Positions 1 through 10,188 of a stretch of DNA of 64,000 nucleotides are shown in pieces (the stretch's first letter is position 1; every line of letters begins with the position of its first letter). Source of the DNA: Craterostigma plantagineum (taxonomy: Eukaryota > Streptophyta > Magnoliopsida > Lamiales > Linderniaceae); assembly GCA_027422505.1 (NCBI GenBank), contig JAPQWV010000018.1, forward strand, positions 17,192,001-17,256,000, written 5' to 3'. The notes beneath the pieces were generated by a model. The model did not search any database. It was given only the letters and a program-made list of their open reading frames with translations, and was not told where the DNA came from. A program made the translations under genes and the position numbers.

Positions 1-60
1 AAAATAGTAATTTTGACGTCTGGTTGGAGTGAAAAGTAATGAGAATAATGAAATTTTTTA

Positions 61-303
61 CTCCCTCCGTCCCGTGATTTTTATCACATTTGTTGGTCGG
101 CACGGATATTAAGGTTCTATTATTATAATAATATAGTACAATGAAAAGGTAATAAAGTGTATATTTTGATACGTCTTTTAAGAATATTTAATATTATTAT
201 ATTAATTGTTTGTGATAGTTTTTTTGCTAAATAAGGAAATGTGATAAAATTAGTGGGACGCCCGAAATGGTAAAATGTGATAAAGTTAGCGGGACGGAGG
301 GAG
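61..303. repeat. Stowaway-type MITE
   Basis: A 243-bp element has terminal inverted repeats starting CTCCCTCCGTCCC and ending GGGACGGAGGGAG, flanked on both sides by TA. TA target duplication and this terminus are typical of Tc1/mariner-derived Stowaway MITEs. The element at 3775-4005 is the same family in inverted orientation. It has no coding capacity. Confidence 0.9.
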
Positions 304-305
304 TA

Positions 306-775
306 CAATATAACTAAATTTACTTTCCGCGTGAAGAAATTAAAGTGATAGAAAACCTCCAATTCCACCTTATCCTCTGTGAAGAGAAACTAACAGCCAA
401 ACAAACAAAACAAAAAATCACTAGTTCTTTTAGTTTTACTTTTTTTTTCCCTTGCAATTTTTTTTTGATGTTTTGTGAAGACTTGTAAGCAGAGCAGATC
501 AACTTGTGGCTCAAGGCTAAGTTGCGTGTGAATTCTTCCCTTTGCAAGTGATTCTGGAAGAAGCATCCAATCAGCTCAACTTCGTCAAAGTCCACACAAG
601 TTCATGAGTTTGTTTTTTTCTGCGACAACAATAGTATGGAAGAAATTTCCGACATGTTCTTTTGTTTTCTTCCTCATCAATGCAAAGAAAGATAGAAGTC
701 ATCTTGTTCCTCATGTCACTTTCTATCCCTTAGTTCTGTGAGCTTTGCTAACTTTCAGCCCTTATCAAGTTTTGT
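306..775. other. 5' flank of the P450 gene
   Basis: AT-rich upstream region between the Stowaway element and the TATA box of the P450. I see no ORF of substance and no repeat. It presumably holds the promoter-proximal sequence of the P450. Confidence 0.5.
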
Positions 776-786
776 CTATATATATG
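776..786 (+). promoter_or_regulatory. TATA box of the P450 gene
   Basis: CTATATATATG lies about 55 bp before the ATG at 838, a good place for a TATA box that gives a leader of 25-30 nt. This is inferred from sequence and spacing only. Confidence 0.55.
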
Positions 787-837
787 CTCTACATAAAGGA
801 TAGAAGGAAGTAGAGTCGAACTGAAAAATAGGAAAAG

Positions 838-3143
838 ATGATCGATATGATTAGCTTCTTCAGAGCTTCAGTGACTCTTTGCTGTGCTGCTGTGGTGTTG
901 TTCTGCGCATGGAAAGTACTGAACTGGGCATGGATAAGGCCCAAGAGGGTCGAAAGATACTTGAGGCGCCATGGATTTAAGGGAAATTCTTACAGGTTTC
1001 TATTCGGAGACTTTAAAGAAATGAGTGAGATGATCAGAGAAGCGAGGAGCAACCCCATGAACGACTTCTCCCATGATATCGTTCATAGAGTTTCGCCCGC
1101 CAGCTATAGCGCAGCCACCAAATACGGTAAAGGTTCCCTCTTCAGTACTCTGTCTTGATTGTGTTTGTGAAAATGTTTCAGAAAGGAATTTTTCTTTTTT
1201 CTTCATATATGAGCTTTATAGTGATTAGTGATCGACTTTGCAGGTGAAAATTGCTTCGTATGGTTCGGCCCAACTCCAGCGGTACCCATCTTCGACCCCG
1301 AAGTTATAAGGGAAGTATTATCGAAGAGCTTCGTATTTCAGAAGTACTCACTAAATCCCGTAGTTAGAATGATCGCTCGAGGAGTAGTTTCTTACGAAAC
1401 GGATAAATGGGCCAAGCACAGAAGGCTCATTAATCCCGCTTTTCAGACAGATCGAATTAAGGTTTCTTCTCTTTTTTCCTTAAAACGATGTTAAATCATG
1501 CGATTCACTTAGTAGATATTGTTGCTTTTATTGAAGCACATGGTTCCTTCGTTCTACTTGAGCTGCTGCGATATGATGAGCAAATTGGACGAGATTATTA
1601 CAGGCGAAGGATCCTCAGAAGTAGACGTATGGCCTCATCTTCAAGCCTTGACAAGTGATGCCATTTCACGCACGTCTTTTGGCAGTAGCTACGAAGAAGG
1701 TAAGAAGATTTTCGAGCTTCAGAAAGAACAAGCCGAGCTTGCAATGATGACCTTTCGATCAGTTTACATCCCTGGCATGAGGTATACAATCATCACTTCC
1801 TTTTTTCAATACTTTTTTCTTGTCTGAAAGACTATCAGGTTCCTAGGGACTGAATTTTTCTCTATGTAGATTCTTGCCCACGAAAAGAAACAGGCGAATG
1901 AAGAACATAACCGAGGAAGTGAAATCATCAATCCTCAAGATAATAAACAAGAGAATCAAGGCCATCGAAGCAGGCGAAAGCAGCGGCGACGATCTTCTGG
2001 GAATTTTGGTAGAATCGAATTTCAACGAAATGAAGCAGCGTGGGGCCAAGTTTGGGATGAGCCTCGAGGAGGTTATCGAAGAGTGCAAACTCTTCTACTT
2101 TGCTGGGCAGGAGACAACCTCGTCGTTGCTCGTCTGGACAATGATACTAAGCAAGCACACAGATTGGCAGAAACTAGCTAGGGAGGAGGTTTTGAAAGCC
2201 TTTGGGAGGGAAAAGCCGAACTTTCAAGACCTCAACAACCTGAAAATCGTAAGTTCATTCTCTTTTATCCGATCTTAAAACTCGATTTTCTATCGTAAAA
2301 CCAATTAAAAGGGTCGAAGGTTTGCAATTTTAGGACAATTAGTATCAAAATTGAAGCAATTTGAGGACACGAAATTTACAAAGTTGCAATTTTAGATCGG
2401 TGAGTGTCATAGTTGAAGCAACTTGATGACACCTAACGCCAGAATTTTGGAACTTACTGTCCTAAAGTTACTTCGATTTCGAAACTTGCGTACTCAACTT
2501 GCTTCACTTTCATAAGTGTATTGTCCTAAAACTGCAACGTTAATCCAGGTGTCCTCAAACAATTTCGAAACTTTCTGACCTCAAATTGTCGCTCCCCCTT
2601 AATTTAGGTGTCCTTAAAATGCCATACTCTAAATATACACAGACTAAAAAAATCAAAAAGATGATGGCCATGTTTATCATCTTAAGCTTGTTTTCGAACG
2701 ATTTTCTCGCGCAGATAACGATGATTCTCCACGAGGTACTAAGGCTATACACGCCCATAGTCAACCTCATCAGAGTCACGACGAAGGAAATCTCCCTCGG
2801 GAATTCGACTCTTCCGGCGGGAGTCCTCCTCTTATTACCGACGCTTTTACTGCATCACGACCCTAAAATATGGGGCGAAGATGCCGAAAAGTTCGACCCC
2901 AGTAGGTTCGGCGAGGGCGTTATGAAGGCGACGAACGGAAGGCAGGCTTACTTCCCGTTCGGGTGGGGCCCGCGCGTATGCATTGGGCAGAGCTTCGCTC
3001 TGTTGGAGGCTAAGGTTGCGCTCGCTGTGATTTTGCAGAATTATTCTTTCGAGCTTTCGCCTTCATACGTGCACGCGCCTTCTACGGTAATAACACTTCA
3101 GCCTCAGCACGGAGCGCAGTTGATTCTGCGTAAAGTGCTGTGA
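838..3143 (+). CDS. Cytochrome P450, CYP72A subfamily
   Basis: Five exons, 838-1126, 1244-1461, 1537-1781, 1870-2248 and 2715-3143, join in frame at GT-AG borders into a 519-residue protein, the normal length for CYP72A. An N-terminal membrane anchor (about residues 8-25) places it on the ER face. The I-helix oxygen-activation motif AGQETT is at 329-334, the K-helix E-x-x-R (EVLR) at 384-387, FDPSRF is the PERF-region motif, and the heme loop [10 protein letters not shown] has its cysteine ligand near 466. CYP72A enzymes are NADPH-P450 reductase-dependent monooxygenases that act on terpenoids such as secologanin precursors, oleanane triterpenes and gibberellins. The substrate here cannot be told from sequence. 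The five-exon structure matches the family. Intron 4 holds a small MITE. Possible poly(A) signals AATAAA occur near 3220 and 3268. The gene looks intact. Confidence 0.93.
2322..2537. repeat. MITE-like repeat in P450 intron 4
   Basis: The ends are inverted copies: TTGCAATTTTAGGACAAT at the left and its near complement ending in TTGCAA at the right, followed inward by GAAGCAA on both sides. The same terminus occurs in the kelch-gene intron (46238-47949). The superfamily is not assigned, because no clear target duplication is seen. Confidence 0.5.
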
Positions 3144-3774
3144 GCTGAGACGGTTTAGATTTTTGGAGTGCCTTTTGTGTGATTTGTGTTGTATGTTTAT
3201 ACTGTACTGGGTGAGACTGAATAAAATCTATCAAATTGACACTGAATTTTACTGTATGTGATCGAAATAAATACCATCGTTGTTGAATCCCAATCATGTA
3301 TCGCGCTACAAATTACGAAAATGCGAAAAACTCTGAACGTCTTAGTTCTCAACCGAAATCGATAGTCAAGCCAAATAGTCAAAAGATCTCAAGTGGATTT
3401 GAAATGCTTCTATGGAAAACAGCAAGAGACATCAAATTCCTTCCATACCATTAGGGTTGCAAACGAACCGAACCGAATCGAATCGAATATCACAATATTC
3501 AATTTGTATTCGTTAATTTTTTCAAGTATTCGTATTCGATTCGTATTCGAATCCTAAAAATCGACTCGATTCGATTCGATAACGATATTCGAATATCGAA
3601 AGAAAATTTCAATTTTTTCCCCATAAACCTGTTAGAATTACAAAATAATTCCGAATAATTACAAAATCTAAGAAACAACTCAATGTTCGTATTTGTTTTT
3701 TTATTTTTACACTTGGAGCGTGAGTTAAATAGATGACGTGTTTGCTTTATTCCTTTTATGGATCAAAACAAATA

Positions 3775-4005
3775 CTCCCTCCGTCCCACTAACTTTATCA
3801 CATTTTTTCATTTCGGGCGTCCCACTAACTTTATCACATTTTCTTTTTGGGTAGAAACTGTCACAAACAATCAATATAATAATATTAAATATTCTTAAAA
3901 GACGTGTCAAAATATACACTTTTTATCTTTTTATTGTACTATATTATTATAATAATAGAACCTTAATATCCAAGAAATGTGATAAAAATCATGGGACGGA
4001 GGGAG
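3775..4005. repeat. Stowaway-type MITE nested in the hAT-like element
   Basis: A 231-bp element with CTCCCTCCGTCCC termini and TA on each side. Its interior is the reverse complement of the element at 61-303, so both belong to one family. It interrupts the older hAT-like element. Confidence 0.9.
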
Positions 4006-4043
4006 TAAATAATTTGGGTCTAATATTTTATTTGGGCTTACAA

Positions 4044-4045
<2 letters not shown>

Positions 4046-4093
<48 letters not shown>
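4046..4093. repeat. (TA)n microsatellite
   Basis: About 24 uninterrupted TA units inside the hAT-like element, likely length-polymorphic. Confidence 0.9.
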
Positions 4094-4099
<6 letters not shown>

Positions 4100-4318
4100 T
4101 TACAGTGAACGAATTGAATATTCGTTAATTTTTCGAATCGAATACAGACATATTCTTATTCGTATTCGAAATTATTCGAATCATAAAAAGTATTTGTATT
4201 CGTAATCGTATTCGTTTATTTCGAATTCGAATCTTAAATTTCGAATAGAATCTCGAACCGGACCGAAAATATTCGGTTCATTTGCAACCCTATTACCATC
4301 TATACTATCTATTCCATT

Positions 4319-5041
4319 ATACTAGTATTTCTGGCACATCCTATGTGTGTGTAATAAGAAAAAATAATTATTATTAAATAAGTTTAATAAGTAAGATACT
4401 AAAAATAGAATTTGGTAGTGATTATGAGGTTATTGAATGTACGCGGCTTAATAAATCTTTTTTTTTTCTTTCAATAGATGCAGAAAAAATCTGATTGGTC
4501 AACTAAAATAGACCAATCGACATATTATGTCCCACACCCTTATAATAGTGTAGATAAAAGGCATGAGGTGGCTATAAACTCATTTGGTCTATTACTTATT
4601 TACAATCATCTCTTTCTTAATTAATTACTTTAATTAATTTATATATTACTTTTGTATTTTTTATTTATTATACTTATATCCCTACACATTAATTTTTGTC
4701 TATATAGTTAAGAATTATATTTTACATATTAAACATTACAAATAATGAATCTCAAAATTAGAAGTAACATAAATACAATTATATTCTAAGCATACGCATA
4801 GAGTGTGCGAAAACGTACTAGTATTTTATAAAGAGACTGGGACGAATAAAATTGATTTGTCAATTAACCAATCGGATTATTTATACATTAATTACTATTT
4901 TAAAAAAAATTAATAAATCATGTGGTCTTAACCTCCTAATAACCACATAATTCTATGTTTAGTATATCACTTATTAAAATCACCCACTACTAATTTTCAA
5001 TTTATTGCACACACATAGGGTGTGCTGGACATACTACTTAA
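4319..5041. repeat. Foldback element with long terminal inverted repeats
   Basis: The left end ACTAGTATTTCTGGCACATC, running on into CTATGTGTGTG, is mirrored at the right by CACACACATAGGGTGTGCTGG followed by ATACTACTT. The imperfect inverted repeats extend over 100 bp inward. No coding sequence is seen. A related pair of ends occurs at 58671-59229. The superfamily is not determined; a second terminus-like sequence near 4790-4830 suggests two adjacent copies. Confidence 0.55.
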
Positions 5042-5154
5042 TAATAACATATGCACAGACTTGTTCCCCTCCGAACAACTACCTAGCATAATCTCCCTAT
5101 ATACTCTTACTTAATCAATGTTCTTGCTGGAAAGATGAGAGTCGATTTCGAAGG

Positions 5155-7818
5155 TCAACTATTGTTAAAATCCCGAGGCCGAATCCTACCTGGTGATCTC
5201 GTGTCATCCTTCCTAAGTCGTTGGCCGACTTCTTGGATCCTTCGATCGTGTTCTTTCAGAAGCTGTTCGATATTAGAAGACGGGGCAAGCAGTGGGGCCG
5301 AAAATTGAATTTGCCCATCTCTTCTATCCCCTCCAACCTTCAAACAACAAACGGAACAAAAAAAAAGAACTGCTTATGATAATGGGGAAAGCGAAAATCT
5401 GGGATTTTCTACACTGATGAAAAAGAACGATGCCCATATTAATGTTTCTTTCGGTATTTCAGAGCGTGCACGTTGTAAGAACTCCTTCCGAAACGTTGCG
5501 ACGTAACAATGTGATCTTTTTCTTACCACAGTGCGATCATTCATGCTAACTCTTCCACATTGATTCTGGCCACGATTTCTTGAGGAAACGCCATGCGATT
5601 CTGATATCTTATGAGTTCGACTATGTGAAGTATCGAGTTGTGATGGCAAATCTGAAAAGATCGACGAGTCGCTTCGCTTGCTGATGTTGCCGAGATTAGG
5701 GTTCTTCCTCCCAGCCCCCGCGACAAGTGGGCCTGATTTGTAAGTTCTCTCCCAAGGATTTGGTTGACGATCTTTCATTGACTCTGTTAAATCAGATGCC
5801 GATTCGTCATTATGATTCCTGCAACTCTGCCTCCTCTGCATAATCAAATTACATGGAACCACAAGTTAGCAAAAAACAAAAAAAAAAGAAAGAAAGGAGT
5901 TACCACCCAGAACTCAATCGTAATTAAACGAATAAAATTAGCATACATGCATCAGACGTGTCGAGTCATTTTGATGTGCTGCAACTACCGACGATCTTTG
6001 CCTGTAGACGTAATTAATAAAGAATCGTGCAAAATATCGTAGCTTTAAGACGAAAGGCGGCTGCTTTTAAATATGCGCACCTTTTGGCTTGCTCTTCTCT
6101 TAATTTTGCATCAGTCTCCTTATTCGGAAGGTATTTAGCCAAGCTCCATGGATCACAAGCAACTGGCTCTGTCGTGAAGAACTGTCTAAGAAAGAAAAAA
6201 TGTTGAGCACAGCCACAACCTTATTGAGAGAGAGAGAGAGAGAGTAATAAAGATCTCTCACCTCATGCTTAAGTGCAGTAGCAGCAGTCCCACGAGAAAC
6301 AGGGTCAATCGAAAGCAAAACTTCCAACAACCGTATCGCAACGTCAGGAACATCCTTAAACACGTCAGCGATTCTCCGTCTACAGGGACGTAATTTCTCG
6401 AAACCCGAAGGACAATTCAGCTCCATTTTCCTCCAAAAATCGTCAGATGGATAGCCACATAGCTTGAATATCATATGCACCTGCGCAATCTTGTTAAGAA
6501 TAAAACACCGTAAGGAAAACACTGTGCAAACAGAATCGTTCCTCACAAATGTTAAAGTCAAAACAGAGCACTCTATATACCTCCGTTTTACCGGCCATGA
6601 TCGGTTTTCCACTGTACAGCTCGCCAAGAACACAGCCCGCGCTCCACAAATCCACTGCAGCTCCATACTGAGTAACGCCCAGCAAAAGCTCGGGCGGTCT
6701 ATACCACAGTGTCACAACTCGGCTGGTTAGTTTAGTGCCTCGCCCACTACTACTATCGAAATAATTGGCCAAGCCAAAATCAGCAATCTTTAAGATACCA
6801 TCATCGTTGATCAGAAGATTCGAACCCTTTATGTCACGGTGGAGGACACCATGGCTATGGCAATGTTCGAGCCCGCTAAGCAGCTGCTTCATATAGCACT
6901 TTATCTGCGCACATAATTAAAGGAAAAAAAAAAGAAGTTGAGTTTAACAAGAAAGAATAAGCGTAAGAAAAGATTCGAAATGAGCGAAGTAGTCACCTGA
7001 GGTTCTGTGAATTTGTCTCCAGGCAATGATGTTAGGCCAGTGAGGTCGTGGTCCATGTACTCGAAAATTAGGGACAAGCTTGAAGACCTTCTAGAAACAA
7101 TCAAGCCCTCGAGCTTGATTATGTTGGGATGATCGAGCCTTCGAAGGAGGAGAATTTCCCTTGCCATGAATTTGACACTCTCGGGATTCCTGCTGTCGAA
7201 TCGTACATTTTTCAGGGCGACGATTTTGTTGTTTGTTAGATCACGGCCCTTAAACACGATACTGTAAGTTCCTTGGCCAATCTGAGATAATCAGCAGCAC
7301 AACAGCCCAATCCTTCTTAGCAAAAAATAAGCAAGCACAACGAAAAAAGGCAACAAACAAATAAATGTTTTACGAATTGCGCTGTCGATCAAATAAAGCA
7401 ATACCTTACTGAGCATCAGAAAAGAATCGGCTTTCCTAGGAAGCCATCCTTTTATAGCTTCGGCTCCCACGTTAACAAGCCACGTGGGCCAACCAGCCGA
7501 GATTTGTTCTCCTCGTACAGAGTTTGTAACACGTCCAATCCCGGGAAAATTATTTACAGATTCAGAACGCTTCATTTCTCTATCACCCTCATAATGATCA
7601 TCCCTAACCTTTCTTGAACAGCTTAGTTTCCTATCGATTGGCCCACTTCTATTATCGCCATTCTGAGACCTTTTTCTCAGGCCTATATTCTCATGTCTCT
7701 TCGAAGAAATTGCCCGGGCTTCATGCAGTTCATTTGCCTTTTTAGAGAGCTGTCTCTGCTTTGGGTTCTCCTCACTCTCTTCGATTGCTGAAGAGGGCTT
7801 ACCACAGATTCCGCCCAT
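5155..7818 (-). CDS. CDK-like Ser/Thr protein kinase, IBS1/At1g54610 type
   Basis: Seven exons in transcript order: 7818-7405, 7281-6997, 6904-6581, 6480-6262, 6181-6081, 5833-5413 and 5337-5155. They join in frame to about 648 residues. The N-terminus MGGICGK is a myristoylation site with a nearby cysteine for palmitoylation, so plasma-membrane attachment is likely. The kinase domain covers about 139-414: G-loop IGQGTYS, VALK lysine 162, HRDIKGSNLL with Asp near 257, DFGLANYF with Asp near 275, and VVTLWYRPPELLLG, the CDK-like activation segment. The C-terminal tail is basic and low in complexity and ends with a conserved-looking APLLAPSSNIEQLL block. This plant family (IBS1 and relatives) contains active kinases without a cyclin-binding PSTAIRE helix. 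The join into exon 6 depends on choosing an AG two bases inside an alternative acceptor. The last intron is only 75 nt. Confidence 0.88.
6227..6243. repeat. Short (GA)n run in kinase intron 4
   Basis: GAGAGAGAGAGAGAGAG lies a few bases downstream of the donor of intron 4 on the minus strand, where it reads as CT repeats. Confidence 0.7.
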
Positions 7819-8362
7819 GATTTCAACAATACAAAAAGCCCTAAATACTGTGATGATGACGATGATAAAACCCTACTTCAAACTTCAATTAGAGCAGCCC
7901 AGAATGTTGACAGTCATCTAAAAAAGAAATCACCAATTGATCACAAATTTCAGTACGTCACTCGACTAGGTTCAGCATGATTCATATAAACATGCAAACG
8001 CAACGTCGACATAAATCTGAAATGGAAAAATCAAAAAGAATTACATAAACCCCAATCAAGTAAAAACCCGAATAAGAAGACTCAACTGCGGTTGATTGAC
8101 TGAACGAAACATTTGATCGTAAGACGTGGTTTTTTCCGCACAGGAAACTCTCAAATCACCTCAAAACAAGGCGACAAAACCGCTTCATGAACGATCCCTG
8201 ATATTCGCCATCATTGACTGTTCAACTGATTCAATTCTATGTGCTGAGATAAACCCCAAAAAGAAAGAGTATAATACCCTTTTCCGATTCATATGTGCAT
8301 GAACGCAAAAATGTTACCATAGATTAGGAAATGGTTTACTTGACTAAGCTCAGCTGATAGAT
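7819..8362. other. 5' flank of the kinase gene
   Basis: Upstream sequence and probable 5' leader of the minus-strand kinase. I see no ORF worth calling and no clear repeat. Confidence 0.4.
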
Positions 8363-8371
8363 TATATAAAA

Positions 8372-8666
8372 GACATGTACGTTTCGGGCCCATTTTAAAT
8401 TTCAGTTACGGTTCAGACCATGCCAGAAAATACATTAGTTTTAAAGATCCATTTTCTTCAGAAACACTTCATGACTCCCGCATACCACTTCATTGTTCTG
8501 CAGTACCAGTTCATGGGTCTGTGGTACCACTTCATGTGTCTGTGATACCACATGGGTCCTTATCTCTAAATGAAAGTTAAATTGGTTCATTTTCTCTAAA
8601 CGAAACTTACATAGATCCTTATCTTTAATTGAAAATATGTTTTGGGGCCTGACTCGTGATTTGCAC
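8372..8666. mobile_element. MULE-like miniature element, GTACCACTTC family, copy A
   Basis: The 295-bp element is flanked by a perfect 9-bp duplication TATATAAAA (8363-8371 and 8667-8675). Its ends carry CGGGCCC at the left and GGGGCCTGACTCG at the right, related to the ends of the copies at 10189 and 49460. The interior has several TACCACTTCATG-type units. A 9-bp duplication is the hallmark of Mutator-like elements. There is no ORF. Confidence 0.7.
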
Positions 8667-8912
8667 TATATAAAAATATAATCTTTATTGTTATGTTTTT
8701 ACGGTAATGTTACGAATGTTTCTTCGATGATCCGAAGTTTATTTTTCGTGGTCTTAGCTTCCTTGTTCGTAGACAAAGCGGATTCGGAATTGTCTTTCAT
8801 TCCAAGGCATAACTTGTATCCATGCGCTTCATATTCGCCCGGATTTGCAAGTTCTTTGAGTGAGAAATGGGATAAAAAAAACACAAGTATTTTATATTTT
8901 CTTAGTATAATT

Positions 8913-9478
8913 TAGGGTTGCAAACGAATCGAATCGAGTCGAATACCGCAATATTCTATTCGTATTCGGATAACAATCGAATACGAATACGAGTACTCGA
9001 ATATTTAGTCGAATCATAAAATCGATTCTTATTTGAATTCGAATATTTTTTCGAATATTCGAATCGAATATCGAATATCTGTATTCAAAGTCATCTTTCA
9101 TTTTTTATTTAATAAAATATAAACAATATCATATCTAAAATATATATTGAATTATAATAAATTATATTTAGACATATATTGAATTATAATAAGTTCTATT
9201 TAAACATATATTGAATTATAACATATTATTTGTAAATATTTTAGTAAGTTATCATATATTATATGTGAATATATATTAATTATACTATATTTTATGTTAT
9301 ATTATTCGAATCGAATAATTCGATTAATTTTCGAATCGAATATTGTGATTTCATATTCGTATATTTCTCGAATCAGAAAAATACTTATTCGGATTCGTAT
9401 TCTAAATATTCGAATTCGAATCTTAATCGAATCGAATCGCGAATCGAATCAAAAAAGTTCGATTTGTTTGCAACCCTA
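8913..9478. mobile_element. hAT-like non-autonomous element, second copy
   Basis: Termini TAGGGTTGCAAACGAATCGA and GTTTGCAACCCTA are flanked by GTATAATT and GTATAATC (7 of 8 identical), an 8-bp target duplication as expected for hAT. Both subterminal zones are arrays of TCGAAT/ATTCGA. The middle is AT-rich and non-coding. Confidence 0.78.
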
Positions 9479-9540
9479 GTATAATCTATTATTATTTCCA
9501 AAAAAGAAATGATATCGGAGATTAGAACCATGTGCCTTAG

Positions 9541-10060
9541 ATTTTTTTGCAAACGAAAGTTTCATTAGAACAATCAGATTTACAGGACCTAAAGAGCTCA
9601 AATGCACCCTCTGAAAACATTCGATCGTTCAGAGGGAAGAAAGCTCTCAACCAGATAGAAAAAAACAACAATCAAAAGAAAAAAAAGACAAACAAATCTG
9701 AAAGAAAACAAGATGCAAAGATACGACGAAAGAACTAAAGAACCTACTGCAGATTAACCTAACACTCCAAACAAATGGCTATCGAGTTAGATCTACGGTA
9801 CTCTTCACTTTCTTCCATCTTCAGCTTTTATACCTTGTTTTCTTCGGGAAGGGCACTCCCATAAAGGGAGAAAGAACTCCTGCAGTGAGGAGACGAAAAC
9901 TCCCACACGAGAGACTAAAACAACATGAAAACACCGAAAAACGACAAAAAAGGAGCAAAACAATTTGGATGTGTGTGAGGGATTTGGTTGAGCTCCCCCA
10001 ACCTCCATTAATGGAGGAAGGGGGAGCAAAGCTATTTTTCTGGTTTTGGGTGCGCCGCTA
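9541..10060 (-). mobile_element. Probable 5'-truncated LINE 3' end
   Basis: Read on the minus strand, this ends in AATGAAACTTTCGTTTGC followed by a short A run, as plant L1-type 3' ends do. A similar end is seen at 62957-63010. A near-perfect hairpin is at 9992-10026. No ORF of a known LINE protein remains. The assignment is from general appearance only. Confidence 0.4.
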
Positions 10061-10070
10061 GAGAGGGGAT

Positions 10071-10072
<2 letters not shown>

Positions 10073-10157
<85 letters not shown>
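10073..10157. repeat. (GA)n microsatellite
   Basis: About 42 uninterrupted GA units. The run separates the LINE-like fragment from the MULE-like element. Confidence 0.95.
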
Positions 10158-10162
<5 letters not shown>

Positions 10163-10188
10163 TAGGGTTTTGCCATGAGTAGATTAAA

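Larger units (their letters stand above)
3452..4292. mobile_element. hAT-like non-autonomous element (TAGGGTTGCAAAC family)
   Basis: Terminal repeats TAGGGTTGCAAACGAACCGA and its complement at 4292 enclose DNA rich in TTCGAAT/ATTCGAA motifs. The flanks ATACCAT and TTACCAT agree at 6 of 7 positions, fitting an aged 8-bp hAT target duplication. A Stowaway MITE is nested inside. There is no transposase ORF. Two further copies are at 8913-9478 and, split by a LINE, at 22768-30213. Confidence 0.7.

Noticed and set aside
5374..5862. Reading the kinase tail as ending in the open frame at 5374 instead of splicing to 5337
   Set aside because: The downstream APLLAPSSNIEQLLKEHDR block looks like the family C-terminus and is in phase after a GT-AG intron; unspliced reading remains possible as a variant.
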